NCBI GenBank assembly: GCA_900757465.1
Contig: CAAENY010000105.1
Coordinates: 1 to 6,664, forward strand
Direction: 5' to 3'
From: an uncultured Collinsella sp.
GTDB taxonomy: Bacteria > Actinomycetota > Coriobacteriia > Coriobacteriales > Coriobacteriaceae
DNA length: 6,664 nt
Positions 5,192-6,664 of the stretch are shown in pieces (the first letter of the stretch is position 1; each line of letters opens with the position of its first letter). Under the pieces are notes generated by a model. It made no database searches. It was not told where the DNA came from and saw only the letters and a list, made by a program, of their open reading frames with translations. The position numbers were made by a program, and so were the translations under genes.

Positions 5192-6358
5192 CTAGGCGGC
5201 GATGTACTTGCCGTCCTGAATCACATAGGCCGTAGCGGGCTTCTCGACCTGGCCCTTGTCATTCCACGTCAGCTCGCCCGTCAGGCCCTCGATCTTGATC
5301 TTGCGCATGGCCTTGGCAAGGTCGCCGGCAATGTCGGCGCCGTCGGCCGTAATATCGATCCCCGCCTTGTCGACGGCCTCGACAATGGCGTGGACGCAAT
5401 CGTAGGCATCGGCGGCAAACTGGTTAGGCGTCTCGTCATAGGCATCTTTATAGGCTTTGACGAAGTCGGCATTCTTCTCGTCGTCGGCGGAGAACGGGGT
5501 CATGAGCAGTACGCCCTCGGCAAGAGACGTATCGAAGCCCTCAACGGAGAGCAGGCCGTCCATGCCATCGGTACCCATAAGCGTCATCTCGTATCCCATG
5601 TCCTTGGCGTTCTTGAGCAGGACGGACGCCGGCGTGTAGTAGATCGGCGCAAAGATGAGCGTGGCGCCGGCTTCCTTGGCCTTGGTGAGCTGGTTGGTAA
5701 AGCTCGTGGAGGAGTCGTCCTTAAAGGTCTCGGTATCGACGATATCAAGTTTGGACTCCTTGGCCTGCTCGGCAAAGGCATCGGCAACACCCGAGCTATA
5801 CGTATCTCCGGAGTTGTAGAACAGGGCGATCTTGGCATCCGCGTACTTCTCGGCCAAGAACTTCGCGGCGCTGGCGCCCATGGTGGGATCGGTGAAGCAA
5901 ACCTGAAAGACCGTGGTCTTGTCCTTGGTGACGTCGAGCGACGAGGCCGAAGGCGTGACCATGAGCATATCGTCGGCAATCTCGCCCGAGACGGCGACGG
6001 CGGCGCCAGTCGTGACGGGGCCGACGAGCGCCTGCATGCCCCAGTCGCACAGGGTATTGAAGGCGTTGATAGCCTTCTCGCCGTCGGCGACATCATCCTC
6101 GGACTTAAGCGAGAGTTTGAGGTCCTTGGTCGAGAAATCCTTGGCGGCGAGCTTGGCACCCTTCTCGGCCGAAACGCCATAGGTTGCCGCGGCGCCGGTC
6201 AGAGGGCCGATGACACCGATCTTGAAGGTCTTGCCATCATCGGCGGAACCGCCGTCCGAGCCACCCGATGAGCAACCAGCGAGTGCGGCAGTGCTGCCGA
6301 GCGCCGCGGCGCCGACGAGAAAGTTCCTACGGCTGAGCGTGCTGTTGATGTTGAACAT
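5192..6358 (-). CDS. livK: Branched-chain amino acid ABC transporter, substrate-binding lipoprotein (LivK paralogue 2)
   Basis: This 388-residue receptor is a paralogue of livK1. The N-terminus has a textbook twin-arginine motif SRRNFLV (9-15), an Ala/Leu-rich core, and lipobox LAGC with Cys29. It therefore appears to be exported folded and lipid-anchored. A Gly/Ser/Asp linker (30-44) precedes the type I binding fold: FKIGVIGPLTG (45-55), GPVTTG, TPSASS, LFYNSGDTYSSG, PIYYTPASVLLKNAK (from 238), GTDGMDG, and the end WNDKGQV...AYVIQDGKYIAA. I chose the ATG at 6358 because AAAAGGGGG ends 5 nt upstream and the signal peptide begins there. The upstream in-frame extension to 6559 has no signal character and crosses the promoter region. 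It has its own upstream region and lies 271 nt before livK1, so it may be monocistronic or head the operon. Ligand assignment is by family and context. Confidence 0.93.
   Translation of the reverse strand: MFNINSTLSRRNFLVGAAALGSTAALAGCSSGGSDGGSADDGKTFKIGVIGPLTGAAATYGVSAEKGAKLAAKDFSTKDLKLSLKSEDDVADGEKAINAFNTLCDWGMQALVGPVTTGAAVAVSGEIADDMLMVTPSASSLDVTKDKTTVFQVCFTDPTMGASAAKFLAEKYADAKIALFYNSGDTYSSGVADAFAEQAKESKLDIVDTETFKDDSSTSFTNQLTKAKEAGATLIFAPIYYTPASVLLKNAKDMGYEMTLMGTDGMDGLLSVEGFDTSLAEGVLLMTPFSADDEKNADFVKAYKDAYDETPNQFAADAYDCVHAIVEAVDKAGIDITADGADIAGDLAKAMRKIKIEGLTGELTWNDKGQVEKPATAYVIQDGKYIAA
5472..5509. repeat. 38-nt tract identical to 4013-4050 in livK1
   Basis: This is the livK2 copy of the shared 38-nt tract, in the same frame and orientation as in livK1. 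It encodes the LLMTPFSADDEKN region. Confidence 0.9.
5595..5656. repeat. 62-nt tract identical to 4136-4197 in livK1
   Basis: This is the livK2 copy of the 62-nt exact tract. It encodes residues from about 235 (IFAPIYYTPAS) to about 255. The surrounding sequence is also similar, but with scattered synonymous and non-synonymous differences. Confidence 0.92.
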
Positions 6359-6391
6359 GGTGTCCCCCTTTTCGCTGGCCGCGGTGCGGCC
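6359..6391 (-). promoter_or_regulatory. livK2 ribosome binding site and adjacent leader hairpin
   Basis: A perfect 6-bp GC-only hairpin (GGCCGC 6377-6382 with GCGGCC 6386-6391, 3-nt loop) ends 5 nt before the AAAAGGGGG ribosome binding site (6372-6364). The arrangement matches that of livK1, where a hairpin also ends just short of the ribosome binding site. The sequences of the two hairpins are unrelated. Confidence 0.5.
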
Positions 6392-6549
6392 GTCTTGCGG
6401 TACAGGGCAAACCTTATGGTGCAAACGTTGACAGTTTGTTACGGAAGTTCCGTTTGTAGCGAGCATGTTTCCAATATTTCCGCAGCGTTTCGGGGGTGCC
6501 GTTTTGTGCGACTCCTGTTGCCTGGCGAGCACGCGCCCTCGGTTCACGC
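6392..6549. promoter_or_regulatory. Divergent intergenic region with palindromes
   Basis: This is the non-coding stretch between divergent livK2 and the hom-like gene. It contains a perfect 13-bp palindrome ACGGAA-G-TTCCGT (6441-6453). Beside it is a CAAAC-N7-GTTTG inverted repeat (6422-6426 with 6434-6438), inside which TTGACA (6428-6433) reads on the plus strand without a matching -10. On the minus strand CATAAG (around 6418-6413) could be a weak -10 for livK2. The palindromes are plausible operator sites; no regulator can be named. Confidence 0.4.
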
Positions 6550-6555
6550 TAGAAT
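6550..6555 (+). promoter_or_regulatory. Candidate -10 element for the hom-like gene
   Basis: TAGAAT matches the sigma-70-type -10 consensus at five of six positions. It lies about 55 nt upstream of the ATG at 6610, giving a leader of usual length. No good -35 is seen at the right distance, so the promoter would depend on an activator or on a relaxed -35. Confidence 0.35.
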
Positions 6556-6609
6556 GCACTCAACCTCTAAGCGGTTAATCCATCCATAAGATGCACGAAG
6601 GAGCTATCT

Positions 6610-6664
6610 ATGAGCGAACCCCTGCGCACCGTGAACGTCGGTCTGATCGGTCTGGGAACCGTCG
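6610..6664 (+). CDS. hom: Probable homoserine dehydrogenase, N-terminal fragment (runs off window)
   Basis: Only 18 codons are present before the window ends. The visible start is MSEPLRTVNVGLIGLGTV. The stretch VNVGLIGLGTV, with the next codon beginning with G, fits the beta-strand and glycine-rich loop of an NAD(P)-binding Rossmann fold, as at the start of homoserine dehydrogenases. That enzyme reduces aspartate semialdehyde to homoserine for threonine, isoleucine and methionine synthesis. AAGGAG lies 6 nt before the ATG, which supports the start. Other Rossmann oxidoreductases begin in a similar way, so the name rests on a short match recalled from the family. The gene diverges from livK2 with 251 nt between them. 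Confidence 0.65.
   Translation, partial: MSEPLRTVNVGLIGLGTV

Noticed and set aside
6428..6457. Perfect TTGACA (6428-6433) as the -35 of a plus-strand promoter
   Set aside because: At 16-19 nt downstream the sequence is CGTTTG/GTTTGT-like and does not resemble a -10 element.
6359..6559. Upstream extension of livK2 to an ATG at 6559 (67 extra codons)
   Set aside because: A strong ribosome binding site and a proper Tat lipoprotein signal begin at 6358. The extension would bury the signal peptide and cross the promoter region.
1..6664. Mobile elements, CRISPR, tRNA/rRNA, toxin-antitoxin or phage genes
   Set aside because: No transposase, terminal repeats, regularly spaced repeats, or RNA-gene sequences are visible on either strand.

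Overview
The window holds one complete high-affinity branched-chain amino acid (LIV/HAAT-type) ABC transporter locus, read on the minus strand, and the first 55 nt of a divergent plus-strand gene that looks like homoserine dehydrogenase. By eye the DNA is moderately GC-rich, with AT-rich promoter zones. Both binding proteins carry twin-arginine lipoprotein signals (an RR motif ahead of a LAGC lipobox). Protein style and codon use suggest a Gram-positive anaerobe of the Coriobacteriia, such as Collinsella or a relative. That placement is inference from recall; the window contains no taxonomic marker.

In transcription order (right to left) the layout is: livK2 (6358-5192), a solute-binding lipoprotein; a 271-nt AT-rich gap with candidate promoter and operator structure and a leader hairpin; livK1 (4920-3733), a second and closely related binding lipoprotein; a 139-nt gap with two RNA stem-loops; livH (3593-2712) and livM (2711-1623), the two permeases; livG (1633-773) and livF (772-59), the two ATPases; and a perfect 16-bp-stem intrinsic terminator (48-11). 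From livH to livF the genes abut or overlap: TAG is followed directly by GTG, there is an 11-nt overlap, and TAA is followed directly by ATG. This indicates one translationally coupled unit. The 251-nt region between livK2 and the divergent gene (6359-6609) carries palindromic sequence that could control either side.

The expected working model is as follows. LivK1 and LivK2 are lipid-anchored outside the membrane and capture ligand. They deliver it to the LivH-LivM channel, and LivG-LivF power import. Two receptors feeding one permease recalls E. coli LivJ/LivK. The neighbouring homoserine dehydrogenase would place uptake of Leu/Ile/Val beside the threonine/isoleucine/methionine biosynthetic branch.

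I see no mobile element, CRISPR array, tRNA, rRNA or clearly new system. The points that merit a second look are the receptor duplication with near-identical DNA tracts, the stem-loops between livK1 and livH, the hairpins just ahead of both receptor ribosome binding sites, the palindromes in the two promoter regions, and an apparent loss of the acidic ligand-contact residue in both receptors.
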